Below, one piece after another: positions 1 through 9,353 of a stretch of DNA of 27,954 bases. The stretch spans positions 1-27,954 of the forward strand of contig UZAE01013007.1 in NCBI GenBank assembly GCA_900617975.1, read 5' to 3'. The stretch is from Rodentolepis nana. Its lineage: Eukaryota > Platyhelminthes > Cestoda > Cyclophyllidea > Hymenolepididae. Numbering within the stretch: the stretch's first letter is position 1; the number at the start of each line of letters is the position of its first letter. The notes beneath the pieces are model-generated. The model had not been told where the DNA came from. It saw only the letters and a program-made list of their open reading frames with translations, and made no database searches. The translations under genes were made by a program, and so were the position numbers.

Positions 1-117
1 GGGTTAGCGGCTTTAGTGAGACTAGAAGCCGCGTTAATCACAGATAAAGTTATACTTTAATCTCACTAATCTTGGCTAAGGAGATAAGGTAGCTTAACGA
101 AATCAGAAACAATATAT

Positions 118-345
118 TTAAAAAGGTCTGTCATGGATACGATTGCTTGGCAAAGCACCTTTACAGAATATGAGTATAAGCTCAACCAACATGTCTTCTT
201 TGTGGTCTACAGGAGGAAATGGAGAAGACCCACCTGACAAGGAGTCCAGCCCTAAAGACAACGACGGCGACCCAGAGATACTGGGAAGCCGGAAGTCAAC
301 TATGGGGCTGATGATGAATATCCTAAAGCCAACCATTGAAATACT
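118..345 (+). pseudogene. LINE relic: 3' end of the ORF (zinc-knuckle C-terminus) plus tail
   Basis: This is a 5'-truncated, decayed copy of a non-LTR retrotransposon. In the frame starting at 126 it reads HGYDCLAKHLYRI, then two stops (171 and 177), then AQPTCLLCGLQEEMEKTHLT, and finally RYWEAGSQLWG before a TGA at 309. The order GHDCLAKHLHRIG, CPLC, HL..C, YWEAR is the usual C-terminus after the RNase H domain in arthropod I/Jockey-type LINE proteins. It binds nucleic acid as a CCHC-like knuckle; here the last Cys is replaced by Ser. The same protein segment occurs in the LINE at 22659-23645 on the other strand. The DNA after codon WEAG runs straight into the tail shared with the S1 family (GGCTGATGATGA...CCATTGAAATA). 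The 5' boundary is uncertain and no TSD is identified. It cannot be functional. Confidence 0.75.
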
Positions 346-825
346 ATTCTAAAAGGTTTAGTGGTGTATTAAAAGAGATGTCATGTAAAGTGGGTGGAAA
401 GGGAAACTAGTTTAGCCAAGAACTCTGTAATTATGAGCAAGATATTTTTGCTCCTTGATCGTGGGTGGGGGGGGGGATGATTTCTGAGGTCTTGGAGGGG
501 CAACGTACAACGTTCTCCATTATTGCAGTAACTAAGCAGACTGAATGTGAGGACTAATGTTTGCTAGGGCATGGTTAATTTGGTGATCTGTCATGCTGGA
601 GCGTATTTAGGCCTTTAGAACACCACTAAGTCCATGAGACTCGTTAGTTTTACATTATTCTTGACTGATGGATGAAGCTTTATGTCATGATTGGTCTCTC
701 AATGGGAATTGGATCTGGAAATACAACAGAAGATAGAAGATGAGAGTCGAGATTAAAAAAATCGCTGTTATTTGCCGAATCGACGAGATTTTGCCTGGGT
801 GCCTACCACAATTCTAAACAATATA
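346..825. other. Non-coding interval
   Basis: No credible reading frame or repeat is seen. A G-run with a GGGTGGGGGGGGGG core lies near 464-477. The last 14 bases (812-825) are the left TSD of the next element. Confidence 0.5.
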
Positions 826-1153
826 CATATATATGTGACAAATGGCAGACGTTTTGATAGTTATCATTAGCCCTTTAATTGACTTCGGGCTTCACAGAGG
901 GGGGGAGGAACATCAAAGTGAGAAGAATTCGGGAGGGGGAATAGAAGAGTGATTCATAGATGTAAAAGACACAGACAGACACAAAGGCTCAGAAAGGGTA
1001 AGATGAGTACTGTGATAGGGATCGAATACGACATACAGTGGGGGTGATGGTAGTTTGAAGTGAGAAGTCAACTGCCGGTTAATAGACTATTTTGCCGTAT
1101 GAATATACGTTGCCCAGGGTGCACCACAAGGAGGTAAGTCTATCCCGTACCCC
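826..1153 (-). mobile_element. S1 SINE-like retroposon, full length
   Basis: Read on the minus strand it starts at 1153. The family order is: GGGGTGTGCGATAGACTTACC head (here GGGGTACGGGATAG), a CCACGTGG-like palindrome (damaged here), GTTGCCCAGGG complement, AAGTCTATTAACCGGCAGTTGACTTC core, a CATACAGTGGGG complement, a poly-C tract, then the LINE-like tail GGGCTAATGATAACTATCAA and an AT-rich end. A perfect 14-bp TSD, TTCTAAACAATATA, lies at 812-825 and 1154-1167. There is no coding capacity and no convincing tRNA-type box A/box B pair. Full length, AT tail and variable-site TSD indicate target-primed retrotransposition. Confidence 0.88.
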
Positions 1154-1442
1154 TTCTAAACAATATAAAATAGCTAAATATCTCATAGCACATTAAATGA
1201 CCTCAACTGTCTTTAAGGTAGGCTTTATCGAGAAAAACTAAACGCGATTGAAAAGTTAGCAAAAAATTCTTTATTTAAGTTACCTTGAAAAAAAAACCTT
1301 CTTTAGACAGACGAATAACTATATACGGGAGAGGGGAAAGAGCCTTGGGAAACATTAGTTATAATTTCAAAAAGTGGGGATCATGAAGCAGCAATCAGCT
1401 AGCAGTTTATTAACTTTAATATTTGTCCGTTGATATTTTAGC

Positions 1443-1771
1443 GTGGAGTGCAAGGTAGACTTACCTCCACATGGCACACCATAGTCAAAGTATACTCATA
1501 CGACAAAAAGGTCTATAAACCGGCAGTTACATTTTAAATTCAAACTTCCTTGACCTGACTGTATGCCAAATTCCATCACTTTCGCAGTACTCACCTTGCC
1601 CTACTCTCTACCTTCGTATCTGTTTGTCACTCTTATACCTGTGAATCACTCTCCTTTCCCCTCCCCTCCCCCCCCCTTCACCTCGACTTTTTGCGACTTT
1701 GATGTTCCTGCTCTCTATGAAGTTGGAAGCCAACTAATGATAATTATCATGGCGTCTGATATTTGATATAA
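1443..1771 (+). mobile_element. S1 retroposon, diverged copy
   Basis: The head is mutated (GTGGAGTGCAAGGTAGAC) and followed by ACTTACCTCCAC, the CGGCAGTT core, a C-rich tract near 1665-1677, and the tail ...GCCAACTAATGATAATTATCATGG...TTTGATATAAA. No convincing TSD is left, consistent with an older insertion. The apparent 67-codon frame at 1563-1766 is only the pyrimidine-rich middle of the element. Confidence 0.8.
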
Positions 1772-2477
1772 ACATTTCAGTTTTAGTTAATGCGATCTTT
1801 ATTTACGATACGTTACCGACTGAGGTCATATTGGTGAGCTCATTGTGAATCTAAAGCGTAATTACACTCTTGCTGAGCACAAAACATGAGTTAATTATTC
1901 TTTTATTGGAAGAATTATGAATTCAAGCAAATAAACATTTTTTCCAATTACTTTGACATGATTAACCATTTCCTTTAAATTAAAACTGCATTTGACGGTT
2001 ATTTGTCAGATTGAAGATTCATTCGGCATATAAACCAGTACATCTAATGGAGAATGTTGGGCGTTCCAGTGAACTACCTCTCCATTCTTTCTGAAACTAC
2101 CTCTCCATTGCTTGAAAGGAAGTATTTTTGGCCAAAGCCGAAGACACCTTGATATTCTTATGCAGATCATTCTAACTTCCAAAAGCTGAGTTGCTGGTCC
2201 ATTCGAAAACATTGGAAATTTTTGTCGAATTTTTTCTGGAATCGAATTGGCAATGTCCTAGCATATATAAATCAGGCAGCCGTTAGAGCATCGTTCAAAG
2301 TTAAGAACTGTATATTTTATCAGATGTCCGAAAAATAGATGGTGGAAGGAAATTATTGGTTGGTATTCCAGATCGTACTAGGATCTCAATTTTAGGCAAA
2401 ATGGTGAAGTCCACGCTCCAGTGAGCCTGGAGGCAGACTCTATTTGGGAAAAATGAGGCTTGAATGTGGTGGATTTA
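1772..2477. other. Non-coding interval with a small tandem duplication
   Basis: A 15-bp word, AACTACCTCTCCATT, is present twice (2072-2086 and 2095-2109). Short frames here lack any recognisable domain. Otherwise nothing is seen. Confidence 0.5.
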
Positions 2478-2489
2478 TGATACAGTCAT

Positions 2490-2818
2490 GGGGTGTGCGA
2501 TAGACTTACCTCCACGTGGAGCGCCCTTGGCAACGTATACTCTTACGGCAGAAGAGTCAATAAACTGGCAGTTGACTTCTCACTTCAAACTGCCATGATC
2601 CGACTGTATGTCATATTCGACTCCTTCCACAGTACTCATTTCACCCTTTTTCTATCTTTGTGTCTGTCTCTTTACATCATTGAAACACTCTTCTGTCCCC
2701 CCCCCCCCCCACTCTCGACTGTTTTCACTTTGATGTTCCTTCCCTTCTGTGAAGCCTGAAGTTGACTAATGGGCTAATGATAACCATCAAAACGCCTCCT
2801 GTTTGATATAAATAAATT
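2490..2818 (+). mobile_element. S1 retroposon, full length
   Basis: It begins GGGGTGTGCGATAGAC and ends TTTGATATAAATAAAT, with a C13-type tract near 2698-2710. TSDs are TGATACAGTCAT at 2478-2489 and TGATGCAGTCAT at 2819-2830 (11 of 12 identical). The core unit occurs once, so this is a good unexpanded reference copy. Confidence 0.88.
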
Positions 2819-2830
2819 TGATGCAGTCAT

Positions 2831-3479
2831 GGAAATGGTAATAGGAATAGGATCAATATGGTCTCTTGTGAATCTCCAATATTAATAAACTCTCAATAAT
2901 CCACTAAGTACTTTTAGTGAAGTTCCTACAAAACATAGTACATTTAATGGTAAGTTACTGAGTATTCTCTCAGAAATATTTGTGGGAAAATAGAAACGAT
3001 CAACGAATATGGCTTATATGAAAGAACGCTCTGAATTAATACCTCCAAATCATGGGAGATTATTATCTCTTTCGGCGTTTGTTTGTGGAAGGTGGGGGAG
3101 GAGGGGGGTATGGGTTGTAGGATTTCCATCACGAAGAATTGTATATTTTCTGTGAATATAGTTTAAACATTTATTTTTAATTGAGGATTATGTATTCCCG
3201 ATTGTTAGTAGCAATAAACTTTGTCCTCAACCCGAAAATCCGCGAAAGAAGTTTTGCAGACTTGGGAGTAGGAATGCATATTTAATTTAGTGACACCTCT
3301 ATTGTTTTCTATTGAAGTGACGTATAGTATTCACTACACGGCATAAATATAAATTTGGTAAAGATAAGGGCAAATTCATTGTTTTGACATAATAAAATGC
3401 ACACTTTTTTACCAATTATTTTAGCCTGGAAGGCATGAAACGGTGGTAAGCAAATTCAAATAATATTTAACTTCCCCGT
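2831..3479. other. Non-coding interval
   Basis: AT-rich with a G-rich patch near 3090-3107. No supported gene. The right end grades into the duplicated segment beginning near 3480. Confidence 0.5.
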
Positions 3480-3691
3480 GACGGATAGCAGCCGCTTCCT
3501 AGGTTAGCATGATAATGTGAACTCTTGTGATACATAGTTAAAAGAGTGCGTGACTAAATCAATGCCTTTAGTACGTCACCTTCAGAGTTTGTTAGTTGTC
3601 CTTACTACCATAAATATTGACTCATTGAAATCTTTTAAGGCAACATTCACCTTGCGGACTGCAATCACTCGACCACAATATTTAGTGATGT
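3480..3691. repeat. Segmental duplication, copy A (left part)
   Basis: It matches 6415-6620. Shared landmarks are GTGAACTCTTGTGA / GCGAACTATTGTGA, ATAGTTAAA(A)GAGTG, and a long nearly identical stretch around ATAAATATTGACTCATTGAAATC. Copy A resumes at 5739 after the S1 insertion. Divergence looks considerable (roughly a quarter of positions outside the best block, by eye). Confidence 0.7.
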
Positions 3692-4790
3692 GGGGTGTGC
3701 GATAGACTTACCTCCACGTGGTGCACCCTACAAGGGGTGTGCGATAGACTTACCTCCACGTGGTGCACCCTGGTGGGTGTGCGATAGACTTACCTCCACG
3801 TGGTGCACCCTGGGAAACGTATACTCATACGGTAAAAAGTCTATTAACCGGAAGTTTGTGTGCGATAGACTTACCTCCACGTGGTGCACCCTGGGCAGCG
3901 TATTTTCTTACGGCAAAAAAGTCTATCACTCGGCTTTCGTTATATTCATACGGCAAAAAGTCTATTAACTGGCAGTTAACTACGATAGACTTACCTCCAC
4001 GTGGTGCACCCTGGGCAACGTACTTTCTTACGGCAAAAATTCTATCACTCGGCATTCGTTTTTCAATAGACTTACCTCCACGTGGTGCACCCTGGGCAAC
4101 GTATATTCATACGGCAAAGTCTATTAACTGGTAGTTGACTTCTCCGCATACGGCAAAAAAGTCTATTAACCGGCAGTTTTCTTCTCACTTCAAACTACCA
4201 TGACCCCCCTATATGTCCTACATTCTCATACGGCAAAAAAGTCTATTAACCGGCATTTGACATGACTTCAAACTACAATCACCCCACTGTATGTCAAATT
4301 CGACTACTAGCTTCAAAGACAAAAAAGTCTATTGATCGGCAGTTGACTTCTGACTTGCAAAAAGTCTATTGATCGGCAGTTGACTTCTGACTTCAAACTA
4401 CCATCACCCCACTCTATTACTTTAACGGTACAAGTCTATTAATCGGCAGTTGACTTCTGACTTCAATTACCATCAAGTCTATCAACCGGCAGTTGACTTC
4501 TGACTTCAAACTACGTCTATCAACCGGCAGTTGACTTCTCACTTCAAACTACCAATCAGCCCGACTGCTTGTCATATTCAACCCCTTCAACAGCACTCGC
4601 CCCACTGTATGTCATATTCGACTACTTCCACAGTACTCGCTGACTCCATGTCATATTCGATCATTTTCACAGTACTCACACAAACCGGCAGTTGACTTCT
4701 GACTTCAAACTACCATGACCAGATCTATTAACTGGCAGTTGACTTCTCTATGTCATATTCGAAGTCTATAAACCGGCAGTTGACTTCAAA

Positions 4791-4938
4791 CTATCGGCAA
4801 AAAAATTCTATTAACCGGCAGTTGACTTCTGACTTCAACGCAAAAAGGTCTATTAACTGGCAGTTGACTTCTCACTTCACAAAAAAGTCTATTAACCGGC
4901 AGTTGACTTCTGACTACTCAAACGGCAAAAAAGTCTAT
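4791..4938 (+). repeat. Higher-order block, copy 1 (partner 5334-5481)
   Basis: A ~148-bp block of three to four core units recurs 543 bp downstream at 5334-5481 with one difference seen (A4921 versus T5464). The near-identity shows a recent block duplication on top of older unit duplications. Confidence 0.85.
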
Positions 4939-5333
4939 AAACCGGCAGTTGACTTCTGACTGAAAAGGTCTATTAACTGGCAGTTGACTTCTGACTTCAA
5001 ATAAAAGTCTATCAATCGGCAGTTGACTTCTCACTTCAAACTAAAGTCTATTACCTGGCAGTTGACTTCAAACTACCATGAGTAAGTCTATTAACTGGCA
5101 GTTGACTTCTGAGTTCAAACTATCATGACCCCAAGTCTATTAATCGGCAGTTGACTTCTGACTTCAATTACCATGATCTATTAACTGGCAGTTGACTTCT
5201 CTATGTCATATTCGTTATATTAACTGGCAGTTGACTTCTCACTTCAAACTACCCTAAAAAAGTCTATTATTCGGCAGTTGACTTCTGACTTCAAAGCGGC
5301 AAAAAAGTCTATAAACCGGCAGTTGACTTCTCA

Positions 5334-5481
5334 CTATCGGCAAAAAAATTCTATTAACCGGCAGTTGACTTCTGACTTCAACGCAAAAAGGTCTATTAAC
5401 TGGCAGTTGACTTCTCACTTCACAAAAAAGTCTATTAACCGGCAGTTGACTTCTGACTACTCATACGGCAAAAAAGTCTAT
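5334..5481 (+). repeat. Higher-order block, copy 2 (partner 4791-4938)
   Basis: This is the second copy of the 148-bp block. It lies just before the point where the element returns to its ordinary single-copy middle region. Confidence 0.85.
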
Positions 5482-5752
5482 TGACTGGCAGTTGACTTCT
5501 CACTTTAAATTACCATCACCTCACTCTATGCCAAATTCGATCCCTTCACGGTACTCACCTCACCTATTTTCTACCTTTGTGTTTATCTCTTATATCTTTG
5601 AAACACTCTTCTGTCCCCCCCCTCTCGACTTTTTCAATTTGATGTTCCTTCCCCTCTGTGAAGTCTGAAGTCAACTAAAGGGCTAATGATAACTTTCATG
5701 ACGCCTGCCATTTGATAAAAATATAAATAAATACATACATATTTATTGATGT

Positions 5753-5905
5753 CACTAGCAGTCTTGAAAGGGTTCCAAACATGATGAAAGAGATGCAACA
5801 TTTACTTTAGCCGTTTCGAAATTTGACATTTTGCACTGAGCAATAAATTTTAATTTATGGCTCATAAATAATGTTTAACATCTTGTCCACTAGGAGGAAA
5901 ATCTA
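5753..5905. repeat. Segmental duplication, copy A (right part)
   Basis: It matches 6611-6640 joined to 6966-7062 and 7573-7600. Landmarks are CTTGAAAGGGTTCCAAACATGATG, GAAAGAGATGCA, TTTCGAAATTTGACAT and TCCACTAGGAGGA. The segment 5763-5786 is an uninterrupted version of the site into which the S1 copy at 6647-6964 inserted. Confidence 0.72.
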
Positions 5906-6414
5906 CATCTTACATCTCAAATCAGGGAGATAATAATAGAATATAGACAAAAAATGTAACATAAGACAGGAATGGTATTGAGAGTGCGATTGAATTGTAA
6001 ATTTTGATGGCTGAAGTAAGTTTGGTTCTGGTACTCATAGCGCCCAGCTAAATGCGCATAGGCAGGATGATTTTTTGTCTTTTTTTAGCTGTGCTTCCTC
6101 ATTACCAAGGCAAATCCGATGAATGCAAACTAGATGTGTGCTCTGAGAACTTGAGAGGGCATATTGTTGTCTATATAGGTGTTAGAGATGTTGGAATTAA
6201 GCCTGAAATCTCGATACATCAAGGATAAGCAATGGTTGACGAGGTAAGATAAAAGAAAAGACATAAGAATTACACCATTTTCATCTCACGCTGTGTTAAA
6301 CCAATTAAAATTATTATACAGTATCTCTGCCTTAGCTGCTTAAAATTACTTACCCCATGATTATTGCAGAATTCAATTTCCCATGCACCATGTTTTGAAA
6401 CTGTTCAGTTGAGG
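5906..6414. other. Non-coding interval between duplication halves
   Basis: AT-rich, with a T-run near 6072-6087 and no reading frame worth reporting. Confidence 0.45.
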
Positions 6415-6646
6415 ACATGAATGCGAACTATTGTGACAATTCCTGCATAGTTAAAGAGTGTTTGATGTGATCAACGATTTCAATACGCCACCATCAAAAT
6501 TGCTTTTATTGTCCAGAGTTCCAGTCATGATTTCCATAAATATTGACTCATTGAAATCTTTTAAGCCAGCATTCACATTGCGCACTGCAGACACTTGAAC
6601 ATAATATTTAATGGCGACACTCGTAGCCTTGAAAAAGTTACAAATA
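6415..6646. repeat. Segmental duplication, copy B (left part)
   Basis: Counterpart of 3480-3691 plus 5753-5775. The junction region AATATTTAATGGCGACAC (6603-6620) is an empty-site version of the place where the large S1 element inserted in copy A. Confidence 0.72.
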
Positions 6647-6964
6647 TTATTTATTTATATCAAATGGAAGGCGTTTTGATAGTTATCATTAGCCCTTTAG
6701 TTGACTTCGGACTTCATAGAGGGGAAGGAACATCAAAGTGAAAAAATGTCGAGACGGGGGGGGGGACAGAAGTGTGTTTCAAAGACGAAGGTAGAAAAGG
6801 TAGAAAAGGGTGAGGTGAGTACTATGGAAGATATCGAATATGACATACAGTGGGGTGATGGTAGTTTGAAGTCAGAAGCCAACTGCCGGTTTGTAGACTT
6901 TTTTCCCGTATGAGTATACGTTGCCCAGGGCGCACCACGTGGAGGTAAGTCTATCGCACACCCC
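6647..6964 (-). mobile_element. S1 retroposon, full length
   Basis: Minus-strand copy with head complement GTCTATCGCACACCCC ending at 6964 and tail at about 6647-6720. Imperfect TSDs AAGTTACAAATA (about 6636-6647) and AAGTTCCAAGCA (6965-6976) flank it. The paralogous empty site at 5763-5786 supports these boundaries. Confidence 0.85.
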
Positions 6965-6965
6965 A

Positions 6966-7062
6966 AGTTCCAAGCATAATGAAAGAGATGCAGCATGTAC
7001 TTTCCCCATTTCGAAGTTTGACATATTGCACTGGGTAATAAATAGAAATTTATTACTCCTTA
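6966..7062. repeat. 97-bp direct repeat, first copy, ending at an N
   Basis: It is identical by eye to 7476-7572. The copy stops exactly at the single N at 7063, whereas the second copy continues into AATATTGTTG. In both cases S1 sequence lies immediately to the left. Confidence 0.88.
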
Positions 7063-7063
7063 N

Positions 7064-7475
7064 AAAAAAAGTCGAGAGGGGGAGTAACAGAAGAGTTTCA
7101 AAGGCGAGTTAGTAAAGGTAGGAAAAAGGTTAGGTGAGTACTGTGAAAGATATCGAATATGACATACAGTGGGGTGATGGTAGTTTGAAGTGGAAGTAGA
7201 CGAATATGACATACAGTGGGGTGATGGTAGTTTGAAGTCAACTGCCGGTTAATAGATTTTTTGCCGTATGGGTCTGTTGCCCAAATATGACATACAGTGG
7301 GGTCATGGTAGTTTGAAGTCAGAGGTCAACTGCCGGTTTATAGACTTTTTGCCGTGTTAGGGTTAGATCAACTGCCGGTTTATAGACTTTTTTGCCGTAT
7401 GCGCATACCCAACTGCCAGTTTGTAGACTTTTTTCCCGTATGAGTATACGTTGCCCAGGGCGCACCACGTGGAGG
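7064..7475 (-). mobile_element. Partial, internally expanded S1 copy after an N
   Basis: The sequence resumes mid-element (AAAAAAAGTCGAGAGGGGG). It contains four CAACTGCCGGTT or CAACTGCCAGTT core units (near 7228, 7328, 7369 and 7409) and three CATACAGTGGGG units (7163, 7209 and 7289). It ends CACGTGGAGG at 7475, lacking the terminal 20 bp (TAAGTCTATCGCACACCCCA) before AGTTCC. The 43 bp before that point match 6902-6944, so this may be an alternative form of the 6647-6964 element. Confidence 0.75.
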
Positions 7476-7600
7476 AGTTCCAAGCATAATGAAAGAGATG
7501 CAGCATGTACTTTCCCCATTTCGAAGTTTGACATATTGCACTGGGTAATAAATAGAAATTTATTACTCCTTAATATTGTTGTACTCATTGTCTACTAGGC
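7476..7600. repeat. Segmental duplication copy B (right part), with second copy of 97-bp repeat
   Basis: 7476-7572 repeats 6966-7062. 7573-7600 (TATTGTTGTACTCATTGTCTACTAGG) continues the alignment with copy A near 5870-5900. Confidence 0.7.
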
Positions 7601-8382
7601 AGAATAACTACACCGCGTCTTCACCGCGTCTGAACTTAAACTGAGTCCAAACATCCGTTGGGAAAATTTACGTTTACCTATTGTCGGCATTGCTATTTAT
7701 CACATTGTTCTTCATTGGTTAATTATAAGTCTATTCAATCAAACAAATTGATTCCTTTCTGACCATGTTTTAAGTAAGATTGAGATGTGGCAATTTAAAT
7801 GTTAAATTGTATATTAGCAGTATTGAGATGAGTGTTAACTATTGCCTCTCTGTTAGCCTGGTACGCAGACGAATATACATTTTTTAAATTAAACTTAATA
7901 ATTTTTCAATAAATGTAATGGGAATTTATTAGACAGGAAAGGTGTGGTAGTTTTGGCTAGACACAATTAAATTGTTTTTTTTTTCATTTGCAGACTCTTA
8001 ACTGACGAAAGGTGTCCTGTTGAAACATCTAATTGGCGCAAATGGTGATTATGTGAATTTTCCATTTACCCAATGGAAGTAAAATGATGGAGGAGCCATG
8101 GTTTTGCCATGACTATTAAAACTCAATGGATACCACAGACGCGCGATTAGTAAAATTTGAACTTTTGGAACATGAAGCAGTTAATTAATGACTATGTAAA
8201 TATTTTGCAAACCGAAACCAAATATAAAATGAAATAGGACTATTTGAGGAAAAGGAGATTTGTGAGATTTGATGTGTCCCAATGGGAATCAGACATGCTC
8301 GTAGTGCTACCAACGCGGAGCTGACCAGTTAATCAGTTGAGTCAATTAGCTTTGAATACTTCAACGTCAAAGTACGATGGAT
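7601..8382. other. Non-coding interval
   Basis: CACCGCGTCTT/CACCGCGTCTG form a tiny doublet near 7612-7631, and a T9-type run lies near 7975-7984. No gene is supported. Confidence 0.45.
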
Positions 8383-8774
8383 TTCTTGAACTTTGCAAGA
8401 ACAATGTTAGTTGAAGTAATAAGACCATCGAAGTTAATCAATCTGTCAATTATCGTCGGACTTACGGTCAAGAATTTCATAGGTATTCCAGGGATAGACT
8501 GACGAAGTCAGAATTTGGGGGGGAGGGGGGACATTGAACCAATTACGTGGAAAGCGTTTGTTGTGGTCATGATGTTTATGGCTATGATCATGTTGTCAGC
8601 ACTACAGAGCTTAATCCATAAATTCGGATTTGGGTACGCTGATCCTGCAGTGACTATTGATTATCGATCGGATTGGAGGTCTCTTCACTCTTGACCTCAT
8701 TTACTCTCTAACATGACTGACAGCTTTCCGGACGTTCCGGAACTCTCACGCATAAATAAGATTGCTCAGTTCAG
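8383..8774. repeat. Tandem duplication, unit 1
   Basis: Two adjoining blocks, 8383-8516 and 8529-8774, match the blocks of unit 2 (8775-8909 and 9109-9353) at roughly 85% by eye. Landmarks: TTCTTGAACTTTG, AAGACCATCGAAGTTAATCA, GACATTGAACC, CACTACAGAGCTTAATC, GATTGCTCAGTTCA. The blocks are joined by a G-tract, GGGGGGGAGGGGGG. No coding capacity is recognised. Confidence 0.85.
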
Positions 8775-9353
8775 TTCTTGAACTTTGAAAGAACAATGTT
8801 AATTGACGTAGTAAGACCATCGAAGTTAATCAAACTGTCAATTATCGTCGGACGTGTGGTCAAGAATTTCATTGGTATTCCCTAGGATAGATTGACGAAG
8901 GTAGAATTTCTGGAAGTATGTCTGTGAATTACCCAGTAATTAAAAAGCATAAAACTGAAATCCAAACATCAAATGAAAAAGGGCTTCTTTGTGATTGATT
9001 CTATTCTCATCATCTTCTCTAACCTAGCCCCACACATATCCAACTCACTATTCCTTATTGAATTTACCTTCTATCCAGATATTTGTCACACTACCTTAAC
9101 AGTTTTGAGGACATTGAACCCATTACGTGAAAAAGGCTAATTGTGGTCATGAAGTTTATGATTATATTCGTGACGTCAGCACTACAGAGCTTAATCAATA
9201 AATTGGGATTTGGGTACGTTGATCCTGGAATGACTATTGATTATCGATCCACTGGGTGGTCACTTCATTCGTGACCTTCTTTGCTCCCTAACATGATTGG
9301 CAGCTTTCTGCACGTTCCAGAACTCTCCCACGTGAGCGAGATTGCTCAGTTCA
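8775..9353. repeat. Tandem duplication, unit 2, with ~199 bp not present in unit 1
   Basis: It directly abuts unit 1. It carries 8910-9108 between its two homologous blocks; at the same place unit 1 has only the G-tract. Either unit 2 gained or unit 1 lost this segment. No TSD-like or terminal-repeat signature is seen around it. Confidence 0.83.

Larger units (their letters stand above)
3692..5738 (+). mobile_element. S1 retroposon expanded to ~2 kb by internal tandem duplications
   Basis: A single insertion is implied by TSDs ATATTTAGTGATGT (3678-3691) and ATATTTATTGATGT (5739-5752; 13 of 14) flanking one head end and one tail end. Between them, the head (GTGCGATAGACTTACCTCCACG) recurs six times in 3692-4110. 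The core AAGTCTATTAACCGGCAGTTGACTTC recurs about thirty times in 3830-5500, with unequal spacers of 25-60 bp that contain bits of neighbouring S1 sequence (CGGCAAAAAA, TCACTTCAAACTACC, TATGTCATATTCGA). From about 5500 the normal middle and tail follow, with the C-tract near 5616-5623. The frames translated as GCAIDLPPRGAPW... are the repeats themselves, not a gene. Confidence 0.87.

Noticed and set aside
3690..4134. Overlapping frames translating as repeated IDLPPRGAPW...THT
   Set aside because: The similarity between frames, and with frames near 2493, 6733-6996 and 27664-27936, follows from them all being S1 repeats. Frames are broken by variable spacers and lack any protein-like context.
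4750..5484. Two frames with repeated KKSINRQLTSD
   Set aside because: They are translations of the S1 core array. There is no start context, no conservation beyond the DNA repeat, and the 543-bp block duplication explains their resemblance.
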